Assembly (NCBI GenBank): GCA_021234535.1
Contig: CM037840.1
Location: forward strand, 7,987,094-8,051,093
Direction of reading: 5' to 3'
Origin: Stichopus chloronotus
Taxonomy: Eukaryota > Echinodermata > Holothuroidea > Aspidochirotida > Stichopodidae
DNA: 64,000 nucleotides
Position 1 is the stretch's first letter. Each line of letters opens with the position of its first letter. Below, in pieces: positions 62,534 through 64,000 of the stretch. The translations under genes were made by a program, and so were the position numbers. The notes beneath the pieces are model-generated. The model saw nothing but the letters and a program-made list of their open reading frames with translations, made no database searches and was not told the origin of the DNA.

Positions 62534-62702
62534 CTAGTGGGGATCATGAGTAGTTGAGAACAAAACATTTTCAACTTTCCGACCGACTGGGTGAGATGGA
62601 TGCTACACTGGTGAATGGACCGTCCTCCGTAGACGAAGGAGAGGCAAGCATACTCCTGAAAACCTCGGCCTAGGTCTACTTCATCCAGAGGCCTCAGCTC
62701 TC
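62534..62702 (-). CDS. internal exon of an unidentified gene
   Basis: Acceptor CTTTTACAG, then two bases completing a Gly codon, then ELRPLDEVDLGRGFQEYACL and onward through FVYGGRSIHQCSIHLTQS to MIPT and two bases of an Arg codon, ending at the strong donor AG|GTAAGT. It is 169 nt long, all open. It joins exactly in phase to the exon at 63891, which makes a real gene very likely. The text has no motif that I can place in a family. Confidence 0.7.
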
Positions 62703-63890
62703 CTGTAAAAGAGAGAGAGGAAAAGACAGTGGAAGGTCACTGAAATTAAAGCAGACCCACAAATGTAGCTGTTTAGGTTTGTGTTATCACTTAAAACATG
62801 ATTGCTGGAAGCCACAAGTTTCTTGACAGTATCTACATGGGTTTATCAGCTACTACTTTCAAAATTCAAGAACAGCCATTCTAGCAGAGCAACTTTCAAA
62901 GTCAAGGTTTCAGACAACTGTGTTTAAATTCTGTTGATGTAATATCTGCGATGTACATCGTAAGTCTTACTTCAATTCCATAGTTACAGAGACTTATGAT
63001 TTAAATCACTAACATGGTCAGTTTTCAAGTGTCCTGCAGTATGCGTTTCTCTATTTTCTGCTCTACAGATTTCTTAAGTCTGTAACAAGAAACTGCAAAA
63101 TGAAATGACGCTGAATGTGACACCTTGCCTAAATCTTTTCACTATGAATTAACAGAAAAAAGAAGAAAAATAATTAATTTGATTGTCTGGTATTTACTGG
63201 CATCAAGTTAACGAGACTCAGTTTTGCAAAACTTTCCACACTCCAGTGAACACACTGGAACTGTAGTATTTAGATTAAAGGGATCTGCCACGGAGGAAAA
63301 TTGATATTTAATAAAAGTTTGGAATATTTTTCTCTCTTTATGGGTAAAACCATACCTCAATAGCACGTTCTGTTTGAAAGTTACAAACTGTCAAAGAAAT
63401 ATCTACATCAAAATGGTACATTGTACAATAAGAAATTTGAAATGTCACCCAGGCACAAATACTTGAATATCCTTTGTATTTCTGCATAATCTTGACTGTG
63501 GTCTAACAAAGATACAATACAATAGTTCAAGAGATGCCACCTTAATTTCACAATATTTTAAGGTAAATCTACAGCATACCCAATCAACATTTTGACTGGT
63601 ACCAAATTTCAAGGTTAAATAAGGGCTGCAATTTTAAAGGAACACAAAGACTCATTGCAATAATTTGCCACTGATACATGGCAGTTTGGTAACCTTGAGG
63701 CAACTGGAAATCTGTCTGGACCAGGGAAGACTTTCGTCAAACAGCAATATCTTGACTTAAGGACAAGATATTGGCAAGAGGTTTGAAATGAGTGCAGAGA
63801 AAATTATTTGCTTAGATTGGAGAGCCCCTTCAACTGTCAGTAAAATATGCCTTTAGGTTTAAGTCCCTGAGATGTGAAGATCTAAGTTAC

Positions 63891-64000
63891 CATATTTCTG
63901 GAACAAATCTACATATCTCTCAGGTTTCTTTGGCGCCCGTATAAAGTGTCGGACATAGAACCGCTCTGCTTTGTCTCGTTCGGCATGGGTGATCTCGCTG
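63891..64000 (-). CDS. exon of the same unidentified gene, cut by the window edge
   Basis: Reads SEITHAERDKAERFYVRHFI, then RAPKKPERYVDLFQKY and one base of a Gly codon before the donor ATG|GTAACT. The join with 62702-62534 gives ...FQKYGELRPLDEVD... without a stop. The highly charged, helix-prone text with AERDKAERFYV is typical of a conserved intracellular protein. The product was not identified. The 5' part of the gene lies beyond the window. Confidence 0.7.

Overview
The window looks like non-coding-rich nuclear DNA from an animal. It is AT-rich, has spliced genes with GT-AG introns, many dispersed and tandem repeats, and more than twenty G or C runs of about 8-20 bases. The style fits a marine invertebrate, and an echinoderm is my best guess, but no sequence search was possible. 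Nothing prokaryotic, plasmid-like or CRISPR-like is present.

The only genes recognised with confidence are five paralogous drug/metabolite transporters (two EamA domains, ten membrane spans, SLC35G-like) between 13.3 and 51.7 kb. Three (A1, A2, A3) lie on the minus strand at 13320-14777, 21796-26286 and 32636-35689. Two (B1, B2) lie on the plus strand at 36928-40300 and 49391-51743. All five share one design: a tiny first coding exon (65-80 nt), one phase-2 intron, and a single large exon carrying all the membrane spans. A3 and B1 are head to head. A module of about 150 bp, with a perfect CRE palindrome TGACGTCA in three of its four copies, lies 5' of the genes at about 16.1, 29.7, 36.7 and 49.1 kb. 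This suggests that the ancestral duplicated unit was a divergent A-module-B pair. A2 carries a one-base shift near its C-terminus and A3 carries one inside its first membrane span, so two of the three A copies are either decaying or contain sequence errors. A3 also looks like a mosaic of A2 and A1.

Left flank, 0-13 kb: there are isolated exon-like segments on the plus strand. One at 3208-3350 encodes a membrane span, and two possible C-terminal exons lie at 3520-3727 and 9039-9169. Between them is an array of degenerate units of roughly 140 bp carrying AGGTCA direct repeats. An inverted copy of the array lies at 31 kb.

Middle: a foldback element with 16-bp inverted ends and a 25-bp perfect hairpin (18016-19020), a small palindromic element (25553-25594), a 45-bp tandem repeat in the B1 intron, a 97-bp direct repeat pair (47.8 and 48.6 kb), and an element with 13-bp terminal inverted repeats just behind B2 (51791-52769).

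Right flank, 53-64 kb: unidentified coding-like segments on the plus strand (54.2-54.7 kb), then a minus-strand multi-exon gene. Two of its exons (62534-62702 and 63891-64000) join in phase, and a possible last exon lies at 59425-59676. I could not identify its product. The rest is intron, intergenic DNA and dispersed repeats.
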